NCBI GenBank assembly: GCA_021826565.1
Contig: JAKAZJ010000120.1
Span: forward strand, 1 to 6,422
Origin: Pseudomonadota bacterium
GTDB lineage: Bacteria > Pseudomonadota > Alphaproteobacteria > Acetobacterales > Acetobacteraceae
Reading direction: 5' to 3'
Length of the DNA: 6,422 nucleotides
A program made the position numbers and the translations under genes. Below are positions 1 to 5,655 of the stretch, piece by piece (the first letter of the stretch is position 1; each line of letters opens with the position of its first letter). The notes beneath the pieces are model-generated. The model made no database searches and was not told the origin of the DNA. It saw nothing but the letters and a program-made list of their open reading frames with translations.

Positions 1-1
1 C

Positions 2-409
2 GCGGCGGCCTTCGCCGGCGGTTGGTTCCACACCGGCGATCTGGCGGTCACCCAGCCGGACGGCTACGCGAAAATCCGTGACCGATCGAAGGACATCATC
101 ATCTCGGGCGGTGAGAACATCTCGTCCCTGGAAGTGGAGGAGGCGTTGTATCGCCATCCGGCGGTGATGAGTGCGGCGGTCGTCGCGCAACCGGATGCGA
201 AATGGGGGGAGACGCCCTGCGCCTTCGTCGAACTGAAACCGGGCGCGGTGGCGACGGAAGCCGAGCTGACCGCGTTCTGTCGCGCCCATCTGGCGGGGTT
301 CAAGGTGCCGAAACGGATCGTGTTCGGCGATTTGCCGAAGACCTCGACCGGGAAGATCCAGAAATTCGTGCTGCGCGAGATGGCGCGGTCGAAGGCGGCG
401 ATCGGGTAA
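2..409 (+). CDS. AMP-forming acyl-CoA synthetase, C-terminal part (5' truncated)
   Basis: Only the last 135 residues are in the window; the gene begins upstream and reads in frame from base 2 to TAA at 407-409. Members of this family activate a carboxylic acid to an acyl-adenylate with ATP and transfer the acyl group to CoA. The visible part starts in the adenylate-forming core motif WFHTGDLAV. It continues through the hinge and A8 region (YAKIRDRSKDIIISGGENIS, then EVEEAL) into the mobile C-terminal domain. That domain ends with PKTSTGKIQK, which carries the conserved catalytic lysine of motif A10. The style resembles medium-chain or 3-methylmercaptopropionyl-CoA (DmdB-like) ligases of about 540 residues, so roughly three quarters is missing. 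The substrate cannot be assigned from this domain. The gene converges on the methyltransferase gene at 608-1333. Confidence 0.93.
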   Translation, partial: AAAFAGGWFHTGDLAVTQPDGYAKIRDRSKDIIISGGENISSLEVEEALYRHPAVMSAAVVAQPDAKWGETPCAFVELKPGAVATEAELTAFCRAHLAGFKVPKRIVFGDLPKTSTGKIQKFVLREMARSKAAIG

Positions 410-443
410 CGGCGGCGCTGTGCGCGTTATACCGACCCGCCGA

Positions 444-468
444 GCACGCGAGTCTGGTCCTTGCGTGC
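444..468 (+). terminator. Candidate stem-loop after the acyl-CoA synthetase gene
   Basis: GCACGCGAG at 444-452 pairs with CTTGCGTGC at 460-468, giving nine pairs including one G-T wobble, around a 7-nt loop. It begins 34 nt after the stop codon at 407-409. No T-run follows (the next bases are CCGGCCCGG), so it is not a canonical intrinsic terminator. It could stabilise the 3' end or act with Rho. The pairing is directly visible; the function is inferred from position. Confidence 0.35.
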
Positions 469-480
469 CGGCCCGGCGCC

Positions 481-562
481 GCCGTCATGGCCGGGCTTGA
501 TCCGGCCATCTACCCCCGATCGTCCGTGCGTAGATGGCCGTCACAAGGCCGACCATGACGGG
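481..562. repeat. 82-nt palindromic intergenic repeat ('MAGLDPAI'-type)
   Basis: Two 32-nt arms (481-512 and 531-562) are inverted copies of each other matching at 26 of 32 positions, separated by 18 nt. The left arm is itself a hairpin: ATGGCCGG at 487-494 pairs perfectly with CCGGCCAT at 502-509 around a 7-nt loop. The right arm folds similarly but less perfectly. Read on the plus strand, the left arm encodes the spurious peptide VMAGLDPAIY. From general knowledge, this peptide recurs in many wrongly annotated short ORFs of alphaproteobacteria and marks a dispersed REP-like intergenic repeat. It sits between two convergent genes, a typical place for such elements. No transposase or target-site duplication is seen, and copy number cannot be judged from one window. 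Confidence 0.75.
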
Positions 563-571
563 AAGGGTTCA

Positions 572-592
572 AGGCTGGCAGCATGTCAGCCT
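572..592 (-). terminator. Small stem-loop after the methyltransferase gene
   Basis: On the minus strand AGGCTGAC and GCCAGCCT, separated by ATGCT, pair at seven of eight positions with one A-C mismatch. The structure lies 15 nt beyond the methyltransferase stop codon (608-610). Only two T residues follow it, so termination is a guess from position; it may also be chance in GC-rich DNA. Confidence 0.25.
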
Positions 593-607
593 CTCGGTGA
601 GGCGGTA

Positions 608-1333
608 TTATAGCCCCGCCCCCTCGCGTAGCACCGCTTCCGCCGCAGCGGTAAATCCTCCCCCCGGACGGTGCAGCACCAGGCCCGGCAGTACCGCGAA
701 CGCGCCCCGGCCGCCGCGTATGCCGCGCAGCAGCACCAGCTTTGCCGCGCGGCCCGCAAATGGCCATAGCGGCATCAGTTCCAGGCTGCCCATCCCCGCG
801 CCACCCAGTGCGGCCAGCGCTTCCGGCATGGCGGGGGCGGACAGCACCAGGCTGACACTCCCCCCGATCCGCACGCGCCGCGCCAACGCCGCCGTCCAGG
901 CCGCCAATAGCCCCGGCGGGGCGCGCTTCGCCCGCTCTCGCCCCGGATCGGGCGACGCCGACCCGCTGGACCGGTGATAGGGCGGATTGGCGAATGCGTG
1001 ATCGAAAGGCCCCGGCGCCAATGCGCCCAGCACGTCGCCGGCCAGGAACGACAGGCCGGTAAAGCCGTTCGCCGTCGCATTCTCGGTTGCCAGCGCTGCC
1101 AGCGCCGGATCCATTTCCAGCCCGGTACCCAGCACGCCCGGCACCCGTGCGGCCAGACAGAGCAGCGCCGCGCCCGCCCCGCTCCCGGCCTCGAACACGC
1201 GGGCGCCGGCCGCCGCGGGCACGAACCCGGCCAGCAAGACCGGCTCGATCCCGCTGCGGAACCCGGTTGCCGGCTGCGCATAGCGCACGCGCCCGCCCAG
1301 CAGGGTTCCATCGCGCGCCGGGACCGCCTGCAT
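608..1333 (-). CDS. trmN6: tRNA1(Val) A37 N6-methyltransferase-like protein (TrmN6/YfiC type)
   Basis: Predicted SAM-dependent methyltransferase of 241 residues, a usual family length. The family methylates N6 of adenine 37 in tRNA1(Val), next to the anticodon. The N-terminus has the characteristic QPATGFRSGIEPVLLAGFVP segment (about residues 20-39). It is followed by a SAM-binding motif I, VFEAGSGAGAALL (46-58), an acidic motif II (LEMD, 72-75), a D100 region, and the catalytic NPPY tetrad at 116-119, which places the target on an amino-nitrogen. The ATG at 1333 is chosen because the longer ORF reaching 1402 would overlap apaG. A GTG at 1337-1339 is an alternative with slightly better spacing to GGGGCGAG. 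The gene is divergent from apaG with only 34 nt between them. The fold and NPPY motif are clear. The exact tRNA target is family inference; another N6-adenine or glutamine methyltransferase is the main alternative. Confidence 0.85.
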   Translation of the reverse strand: MQAVPARDGTLLGGRVRYAQPATGFRSGIEPVLLAGFVPAAAGARVFEAGSGAGAALLCLAARVPGVLGTGLEMDPALAALATENATANGFTGLSFLAGDVLGALAPGPFDHAFANPPYHRSSGSASPDPGRERAKRAPPGLLAAWTAALARRVRIGGSVSLVLSAPAMPEALAALGGAGMGSLELMPLWPFAGRAAKLVLLRGIRGGRGAFAVLPGLVLHRPGGGFTAAAEAVLREGAGL

Positions 1334-1361
1334 TGACACTACGCTCGCCCCGGACAACCGT
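1333..1361 (+). promoter_or_regulatory. Candidate apaG promoter with perfect -35 hexamer
   Basis: TTGACA at 1333-1338 matches the sigma-70 -35 consensus exactly and overlaps the first base of the trmN6 start codon. With a 17-nt spacer the -10 would be AACCGT at 1356-1361, a poor match (two of six). A start site at the usual distance would fall at about 1367-1368, on the apaG ATG. The hexamer is seen directly; promoter activity is inferred and the weak -10 is a real objection. Confidence 0.3.
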
Positions 1362-1367
1362 CCCCCC

Positions 1368-1772
1368 ATGGCCGAAGAATACACCGCCGTTACCGCCGGC
1401 ATCAGGGTCAGCGTCCGCTCGTTCTACCTGGAAGACCAGTCCCAACCGGACGCGGGCCGTTATGTCTGGGCTTATCGTGTACGGATCGCCAACGAAGGTG
1501 CGCGCACGCTGCGCCTGATGCGTCGGGCCTGGCACATCACCGACGCCCGCGGACGTCGCCAGGACGTCGAGGGCGCTGGCGTGGTTGGCGAACAACCGGT
1601 GTTGGGACCTGGGGACAGCTTCGAATACACGTCCGGCACCCCGCTCGACACGCCATCCGGTTTCATGGTCGGAAGCTACATCATGGTGGAACCAGGTTCG
1701 GGCGACATGGTCGAAGTCGCCATCCCGGCCTTCAGCCTTGACAGCCCGCATCAGGCGGGCGGCGTGCACTGA
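1368..1772 (+). CDS. apaG: ApaG family protein
   Basis: A 134-residue protein matching ApaG along its whole length (about 125-130 residues in most bacteria). ApaG has a small immunoglobulin/fibronectin-like beta-sandwich fold. It is linked genetically to Co2+ and Mg2+ resistance and, in enterics, lies beside apaH; its biochemical activity is unsettled. Visible signatures are [14 protein letters not shown] (about 31-44), the [20 protein letters not shown] block (about 69-88, with the glycine-rich motif typical of the family), [19 protein letters not shown] after it, and IPAFSLDSP near the C-terminus. The start gives the normal N-terminus, but no convincing Shine-Dalgarno sequence precedes it (the last bases are CCGTCCCCCC). 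The gene is divergent from trmN6 and 106 nt upstream of folE; apaH and ksgA are absent here. Confidence 0.95.
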   Translation: MAEEYTAVTAGIRVSVRSFYLEDQSQPDAGRYVWAYRVRIANEGARTLRLMRRAWHITDARGRRQDVEGAGVVGEQPVLGPGDSFEYTSGTPLDTPSGFMVGSYIMVEPGSGDMVEVAIPAFSLDSPHQAGGVH

Positions 1773-1878
1773 TCGTGTCATCTTGCCGGCCGCCTTAATC
1801 TTGCCGGTCCCGGACCCGGGGCCATATCGCCGTCAAGGGGCTCGGACCCTCCGACCCGCAGTTCAGGAAAGCCGCGCC
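1773..1878 (+). promoter_or_regulatory. apaG-folE intergenic region with short repeats
   Basis: This 106-nt gap contains a perfect 10-nt direct repeat ATCTTGCCGG at 1780-1789 and 1798-1807 (18-nt period). It also has an 11-nt palindrome GGTCCCGGACC at 1806-1816 and two copies of CGGACCC (1811-1817 and 1843-1849). TTGCCG at 1801-1806 could be a -35 element, with CATATC at 1823-1828 as a weak -10 (16-nt spacer). A folE promoter is therefore plausible but not proven, and no terminator with a T-run follows apaG. Confidence 0.3.
1865..1870 (+). promoter_or_regulatory. Ribosome binding site fixing the folE GTG start
   Basis: AGGAAA lies 8 nt before the GTG at 1879. There is no in-frame ATG between the apaG stop and the conserved part of FolE, only distant TTG codons, so this site decides the start. 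Confidence 0.65.
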
Positions 1879-2493
1879 GTGGATCTGATCGATCGCTCCC
1901 CGACCCGCCCCTCGCAGACCGAGGCCGAGGCCGCTATCCGAACCCTGCTGCGCTGGGCCGGTGATGATCCGGACCGCGAGGGCCTGCGCGATACCCCCGC
2001 CCGCGTCGCCCGGTCCTATCGCGAGTTCTTCTCGGGCTACGACACCGACCCCACCGCGCTGCTGGAACGCACATTCGAGGAAACCGAGGGCTACGACGAG
2101 ATCGTTCTGCTGCGCGACATTCGTCTGGAAAGCACCTGCGAACATCACATGGCGCCGATCCTGGGATGTGTCCACGTTGCCTATCTGCCGCACCGGCGCG
2201 TGGTCGGGATCAGCAAACTGGCCCGGGTGGTGGACGCATACGCGAAACGTCTCCAGATCCAGGAAAAACTCACCGCCCAGATCGCCAACACCATCCAGGA
2301 GGTGCTGGCCCCACGCGGTGTCGCGGTGGTGATCGAGGCGGCGCATCAGTGCATGACCACCCGCGGCGTCCACAAACCGGGCGTCACCATGGTCACCAGC
2401 CGGATGCTGGGCGCGTTCCGGACGGACGCCGCGACGCGGCGGGAACTGCTCGCCATGATCGGCCACCGCGCCAGCGGCATGCGCGAGGGGTAG
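1879..2493 (+). CDS. folE: GTP cyclohydrolase I (FolE, type IA)
   Basis: A 204-residue enzyme that converts GTP to 7,8-dihydroneopterin triphosphate, the entry step of tetrahydrofolate (and other pterin) synthesis in the cytoplasm. The N-terminal helix carries [16 protein letters not shown] (about 32-47). The zinc and catalytic site is intact: C87 and H90 in STCEHHMAP, with H89 as the catalytic histidine, and H156 and C158 in [10 protein letters not shown]. Also present are [20 protein letters not shown] (110-129) and the C-terminal [12 protein letters not shown], closer to the eukaryotic/alphaproteobacterial form than to the E. coli one. Full family length is seen. The start is GTG with AGGAAA 8 nt upstream. 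It follows apaG by 106 nt and converges on the CHAD gene, with a stem-loop between them. No folate-linked riboswitch or other folate gene is visible in the window. Confidence 0.97.
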   Translation: MDLIDRSPTRPSQTEAEAAIRTLLRWAGDDPDREGLRDTPARVARSYREFFSGYDTDPTALLERTFEETEGYDEIVLLRDIRLESTCEHHMAPILGCVHVAYLPHRRVVGISKLARVVDAYAKRLQIQEKLTAQIANTIQEVLAPRGVAVVIEAAHQCMTTRGVHKPGVTMVTSRMLGAFRTDAATRRELLAMIGHRASGMREG

Positions 2494-2509
2494 CGGGACG
2501 GTTCGCGGC

Positions 2510-2550
2510 GCGTGAAGGCCCGGGAGGCAGCGCCTCGTTGGTCTTCACGC
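2510..2550. terminator. Stem-loop between convergent folE and CHAD genes
   Basis: GCGTGAAG at 2510-2517 pairs perfectly with CTTCACGC at 2543-2550. The stem continues inward with a G-T pair and two C-G pairs, and a nested hairpin GAGGC-AGC-GCCTC sits at 2524-2536. It starts 17 nt after the folE stop. On the other strand it contains the stop codon of the CHAD gene (2545-2547). This is a plausible bidirectional terminator or mRNA 3'-end stabiliser, though neither side has a T-run. Confidence 0.5.
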
Positions 2551-3435
2551 CGCCCGAAACTTCCGCCACGCGCGCGGCAGGCGCCGTCGTTCGCGCCGTT
2601 CCCGGGCGGCGGCCCAGTCGGACAGCAGAGCAGCCGGGGCGGGGCCGGCACCGCGCGCGGTGCCAAGGCGGGCCGCCAGGGTGGCGGCGGTGGTGGCGTC
2701 GTTGATCGCGCCCATGCGTTCGGACAGGCGGCGGCAGGCTGTCAGGCTGCGGCGTTTGGACTTGTTGTCCAGCGCTTCGGTGGCGTCCCGCAGGCGGCGG
2801 ATGCGGCGGCGCAAGCGGTGAAGTTTTTCGGCGTCGCCCGCGGCGATGGTCTGTTTGCCGCCGCGCAGCCGCCGGGACAGTCGGCGCAGCAGGTCCGGGG
2901 CCAGGTCGCGGACAAGCCGCGTGAGCGGCCCGCGGTTGCGTGTGGCGAGATGCTCGGACCACGTGAGCAGCGCGGCAATGGTGCGCGCCATCGCTGGGCC
3001 GCCCAGCCGGCGCCGCATGCGGGCATAGGCCAAGCGCCGCTCCGCCCCGCCGGCGCGGCGCAGCGCGGCAAGCGCGACCGGGGACAGCCCATCGGCGGCG
3101 GCGGCGGCGAGGGTTTCTTCGAGGAACACGTCCCAGTCTCGCGCCGGGCCGAGCGCCTTGCCCAGGCCACGCAGCGCGCGCGATCGCGCGGCGGCGGTGG
3201 CGGGCAGTACGGGGGCGAACAGCGCCAGTCCCGAACGCATCCGGCGGACCGCTGTGCGCATCCGGTGCACCGCCTCGGCCTCACCGGCAAGCGCCAGCGG
3301 CAGGTCGGTGCGCAACGCGGCGACGCCGGCCTGCATCAAGGCGAGGAGAGCGGCGCCGGCGGGTAGCGTCGCCGGAAGTAACAGAGCGGCCGACGGCGGG
3401 GGCGCGGCGGGCGGGATGACCGGGCTATCCGCCAT
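2545..3435 (-). CDS. CHAD domain-containing protein
   Basis: A 296-residue, arginine-rich, all-helical protein with a CHAD domain (conserved histidine alpha-helical domain), a fold of two four-helix bundles shown in other bacteria to bind inorganic polyphosphate. Each half has the hallmark helix: EAVHRMRTAVRRMRSGL with H57 and EKLHRLRRRIRRLRD with H206. ARDWDVFLEETL (98-109) and MGAINDATTAATLAARL (241-257) are the matching loop and helix signatures. The first 25 residues are Pro/Ala-rich and probably disordered; the C-terminus (RERRERRRLPRAWRKFR) is very basic. No CYTH triphosphatase domain is fused or adjacent, so this is a stand-alone CHAD. The ATG at 3435 is preferred over one at 3501 because the latter lies inside trxA, and GGGAG lies 9 nt upstream of it. 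It starts 16 nt after the trxA stop, so co-transcription is likely. The cellular role is unknown beyond the family inference. Confidence 0.88.
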   Translation of the reverse strand: MADSPVIPPAAPPPSAALLLPATLPAGAALLALMQAGVAALRTDLPLALAGEAEAVHRMRTAVRRMRSGLALFAPVLPATAAARSRALRGLGKALGPARDWDVFLEETLAAAAADGLSPVALAALRRAGGAERRLAYARMRRRLGGPAMARTIAALLTWSEHLATRNRGPLTRLVRDLAPDLLRRLSRRLRGGKQTIAAGDAEKLHRLRRRIRRLRDATEALDNKSKRRSLTACRRLSERMGAINDATTAATLAARLGTARGAGPAPAALLSDWAAARERRERRRLPRAWRKFRAA

Positions 3436-3451
3436 TGCCGCGCGCTCCCGG

Positions 3452-3778
3452 TTACAGGTTGCCGGCGATCCAGTCCTTGAGCCGGCTCTTGGGCAGGGCA
3501 CCCACCTGGGTGGCGGCGGGTTTGCCGTCCTTGAACAGGATCAGCGTCGGAATGCCGCGCACGCCGTAGGTGTTGGGGGAGACGGGGTTGTCATCGATAT
3601 TGACCTTGGCGACCGTCACCTTGCCCGCGAACTCCTCCGCCAGTTCTTCCAGCGCCGGGCCGATCATTTTGCACGGGCCGCACCATTCGGCCCAGAAATC
3701 CACCAGCACGGGGCCGGGGGCGCCGAGGACGTCGGCGGCGAAGCTGGTATCGGTGACCGGTTTGGTCGCGGCGCTCAT
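3452..3778 (-). CDS. trxA: Thioredoxin
   Basis: A 108-residue thioredoxin, the standard length. It is a cytoplasmic disulfide reductase that passes electrons from thioredoxin reductase to ribonucleotide reductase, peroxiredoxins and other proteins. The active site WCGPC is at 32-36 (redox cysteines C33 and C36) within [16 protein letters not shown]. The buried D27, cis-proline P77 in [11 protein letters not shown] and G93 are all conserved. No signal peptide is present. The ATG at 3778 is chosen over one at 3838 because AAGGA lies 6 nt upstream and it gives the canonical N-terminus. It sits 72 nt downstream of secB and 16 nt upstream of the CHAD gene. A TTGACC element (minus strand, 3838-3833) upstream lacks a good -10, so whether trxA has its own promoter is uncertain. 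Confidence 0.97.
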   Translation of the reverse strand: MSAATKPVTDTSFAADVLGAPGPVLVDFWAEWCGPCKMIGPALEELAEEFAGKVTVAKVNIDDNPVSPNTYGVRGIPTLILFKDGKPAATQVGALPKSRLKDWIAGNL

Positions 3779-3824
3779 GGCGGGTCCTTGCTGCGGTGCG
3801 GATAGGCGCGAATTGGGGAGGGCG

Positions 3825-3849
3825 GGGCCGGCGGTCAACTGGCCGGTCC
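3825..3849 (-). terminator. Stem-loop between secB and trxA
   Basis: Immediately after the secB stop (3851-3853) the minus strand reads GGACCGGC, a 9-nt loop, then GCCGGCCC. Seven of eight positions pair, with one A-C mismatch. No T-run follows. It could partly terminate or shield the secB message from 3' decay while letting trxA be transcribed; it may also be a by-product of GC-rich sequence. Confidence 0.25.
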
Positions 3850-3850
3850 G

Positions 3851-4372
3851 TCAGGCAATCGCGGGCTGCCCCGCGCCCTGCGCTTGGTTGCGGCGGGCCT
3901 GCCACAGCGCCACGAAATCGATCGGCTGTAGCAGCACGGGCGGGAAGCCGCCGTCGCGGGTGACATCGGCCAGGATGTTGCGCGCGAACGGGAACAGCAT
4001 CCGCGGACATTCCACCAGCAGGACCGGCTCGATCGCGTTGTCCGGCAGCCCCGACAGGGTGAACACGCCGGCGTAGGTCAGTTCGGCGACGAACAGCGTC
4101 GGGCCGGCCGGTGCCTGCCCGGCACCATTGGTGGGCGCGGTGCCTTCCAGTGCCTCGGCGCGGATCACCAGACTGACCTCGAACAGGTTCTGGCCTTCCT
4201 CGATCCGGCGGGCGCCGACGTCGAGGTTGATGTTCACCTGCGGCTGCGCCTTCATCTGGGTGAAGACCTGCGGCGCCCCCGGGACCTCGAACGAAAGGTC
4301 CTTCACGTATTGAATGTTCACCACCAGCGGCGGCGGCGCCGCGGCCTGGGGTGCGGGGGCGGTCTCGGACAT
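3851..4372 (-). CDS. secB: Protein-export chaperone SecB
   Basis: A 173-residue cytoplasmic chaperone (E. coli SecB has 155) that works as a tetramer, keeps secretory preproteins unfolded and hands them to SecA. After an Ala/Pro-rich lead, the family start [18 protein letters not shown] is clear (about 20-37). The core strands follow ([24 protein letters not shown], and [15 protein letters not shown]). The C-terminal signature around [20 protein letters not shown] and [13 protein letters not shown] is intact. The segment around [20 protein letters not shown] is a slightly longer loop than in enterics, as is common in alphaproteobacteria. The ATG at 4372 has GGAGA 5 nt upstream; the longer ORF to 4417 lacks family support. 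It is the first gene of the leftward secB-trxA-CHAD cluster and diverges from nfu. Confidence 0.96.
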   Translation of the reverse strand: MSETAPAPQAAAPPPLVVNIQYVKDLSFEVPGAPQVFTQMKAQPQVNINLDVGARRIEEGQNLFEVSLVIRAEALEGTAPTNGAGQAPAGPTLFVAELTYAGVFTLSGLPDNAIEPVLLVECPRMLFPFARNILADVTRDGGFPPVLLQPIDFVALWQARRNQAQGAGQPAIA

Positions 4373-4500
4373 CGATCTCTCCGTGCGGGAATGGCGCAGT
4401 CTATCATGGACGGACACCCCCTTGCCAGACGCCGCGATCGGGGCGATCTAACGTCCATGCGGACCGCACCGGTCCGGTTTCTCCCCCTCCCGAGGCCGCC
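4373..4500. promoter_or_regulatory. Divergent secB/nfu promoter region with 8-bp inverted repeat
   Basis: These 128 nt must hold promoters for both directions. For nfu, TTGCCA at 4422-4427 (five of six to the -35 consensus) precedes GATCTAAC near 4445-4452, a weak -10 at 17-19 nt spacing. For secB, TAGACT on the minus strand (4403-4398) is a possible -10 without a clear -35. A perfect inverted repeat, CATGGACG at 4405-4412 and CGTCCATG at 4452-4459, brackets the putative nfu promoter. A 6-bp hairpin (CGGACC at 4460-4465 with GGTCCG at 4471-4476) lies in the nfu leader. No known Fe-S regulator box (IscR, RirA or Irr type) is recognised. Confidence 0.4.
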
Positions 4501-5067
4501 ATGTTCATCGAGACCGAAGGCACGCCGAACCCCGCCACCCTGAAATTCCTGCCTGGCCGCGACGTGGCCGGCCCGCGCCCGGTGGATTTTGCCGCCCCGG
4601 ATACCGCCGGCACCAGCCCCCTCGCTGCCGCGCTGTTCGAGATTCCGGGCGTGACGCGGGTGTTTCTGGGCGCCGATTTCGTCACTGTCAGCAAGACCGA
4701 CGCCATCGATTGGACCGCGCTGAAGCCGCAGGTCCTGGGCGCGCTGATGGAGCATTTCCTGTCCGGCCGTCCCGTGATGGAACCCACCGCGGCGACGGAG
4801 GATGAACTGGTCGAGCCGATCGCCCCACAGGATGAGGACGTGGTCGCGCAGATCCGCGAGTTGCTGGACACACGCGTCCGCCCGGCGGTGGCGAGCGACG
4901 GCGGGGACATCGTGTTCCGCGGCTTCAAGGAGGGCGTGGTGAAGCTGCACATGCAGGGGGCGTGCTCGGGTTGCCCATCCTCGCGCGCCACGTTGAAGCA
5001 CGGGATCGAGAACATGCTGCGCCATTACGTGCCTGAAGTGACCTCGGTCGAGCAGGTGGATCTGTGA
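4501..5067 (+). CDS. nfu: Nfu-type Fe-S cluster scaffold/carrier protein
   Basis: A 188-residue protein of the Nfu family, which carries a [4Fe-4S] cluster between subunits and delivers it to target apoproteins. It has two domains. The Nfu N-terminal domain (about 1-90) starts with the family signature [19 protein letters not shown] and includes [20 protein letters not shown]. The NifU-like C-terminal domain (about 110-185) contains [16 protein letters not shown] and the cluster-ligating CSGC at 155-158, followed by [15 protein letters not shown]. This matches mitochondrial NFU1 and alphaproteobacterial homologues, not the enteric NfuA architecture with its degenerate A-type domain. GAGG lies 5 nt before the ATG at 4501; the longer ORF from 4351 would cross the divergent promoter region. 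The stop TGA shares its last base with the ATG of the following nitroreductase, so translational coupling is likely. Confidence 0.95.
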   Translation: MFIETEGTPNPATLKFLPGRDVAGPRPVDFAAPDTAGTSPLAAALFEIPGVTRVFLGADFVTVSKTDAIDWTALKPQVLGALMEHFLSGRPVMEPTAATEDELVEPIAPQDEDVVAQIRELLDTRVRPAVASDGGDIVFRGFKEGVVKLHMQGACSGCPSSRATLKHGIENMLRHYVPEVTSVEQVDL

Positions 5068-5651
5068 TGCTGGAAGACGCCGCACTGGATACCCTGTTCC
5101 GCGAGGCGCGCAGCCATAACAAATGGCGCGACGAGCCGGTTTCCGACGACACGCTGATCGCGCTGCATGGCATGCTGAAATGGGGTCCGACCTCGGCCAA
5201 TTCCTCGCCGGCGCGGTTCCTGTTTTTGCGTACAAAGGAGGCGAAGGAGCGCTTGGCTCCGGCGTTGTCGGCGGGCAATCTCGACAAGACGATGGCTGCG
5301 CCGGTGACCGTGATCGTGGCGTACGATCCCCGCTTCTACGACCATCTGCCGACATTGTTTCCGCATAATCCGGATGCGGCGTCCTGGTTCACCGGCAATG
5401 ACGCGCTGGCCGCGACCACCGCGTTCCGCAATGGCACGCTGCAAGGCGCGTATCTGATGCTGGCGGCCCGCGCTTTGGGGTTGGATGTGGGCGCGATGTC
5501 GGGATTCGACAACGACAAGGTGGACGCGGAGTTCCTGGCCTCGGAGGGCTGGCGCTCCAATTTCCTGTGCAATCTGGGCTACGGGGATCCCGCGGGGCTG
5601 TTCGACCGTTCGCCGCGGTTCGATTTCGCGGATGCCTGCCGGCTGCTGTAG
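5067..5651 (+). CDS. rutE: RutE/HadB-like nitroreductase family protein (putative malonic semialdehyde reductase)
   Basis: A 194-residue FMN-dependent nitroreductase-fold protein very close in length and pattern to E. coli RutE (196 residues), which reduces malonic semialdehyde to 3-hydroxypropionate in pyrimidine breakdown. Family landmarks are [14 protein letters not shown] (14-27, FMN phosphate contacts), [19 protein letters not shown] (with the GPTSAN/SPAR flavin site), [59 protein letters not shown] and the final [17 protein letters not shown]. The ATG at 5067 overlaps the nfu stop by one base; a GTG at 5064 is a possible one-codon-longer start. It lies 4 nt before tsaB. No other rut genes are in the window, so the physiological substrate is uncertain and it may act more generally as a flavin-dependent reductase. 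Family assignment is firm; the RutE role is inference. Confidence 0.9.
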   Translation: MLEDAALDTLFREARSHNKWRDEPVSDDTLIALHGMLKWGPTSANSSPARFLFLRTKEAKERLAPALSAGNLDKTMAAPVTVIVAYDPRFYDHLPTLFPHNPDAASWFTGNDALAATTAFRNGTLQGAYLMLAARALGLDVGAMSGFDNDKVDAEFLASEGWRSNFLCNLGYGDPAGLFDRSPRFDFADACRLL

Positions 5652-5655
5652 CGGG

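Noticed and set aside
202..558. 118-aa plus-strand frame ending in the MAGLDPAIYPRSS peptide
   Set aside because: The first part is a shifted frame of the acyl-CoA synthetase and the end is the palindromic repeat. This peptide is a known type of spurious prediction.
510..1781. 423-aa open frame on the minus strand spanning trmN6 and apaG
   Set aside because: It is antisense to apaG and overlaps trmN6 in another frame. Its translation is Arg/Gly-rich low-complexity sequence with no domain. High GC makes long stop-free shadow frames common.
2512..3366. 284-aa plus-strand frame opposite the CHAD gene
   Set aside because: The Gly/Arg/Gln-rich translation is the complement of an arginine- and alanine-rich helical gene; the CHAD frame shows the conserved histidine helices.
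3779..3850. Possible separate trxA promoter (TTGACC on the minus strand at 3838-3833)
   Set aside because: No acceptable -10 element is found at 16-18 nt (the best is CAATTC), so I do not list it as a promoter.
4318..5355. 345-aa minus-strand frame across the secB-nfu divergent region
   Set aside because: It crosses the promoter region and is antisense to nfu and the nitroreductase; low-complexity Arg/Pro/Ala translation with no family features.
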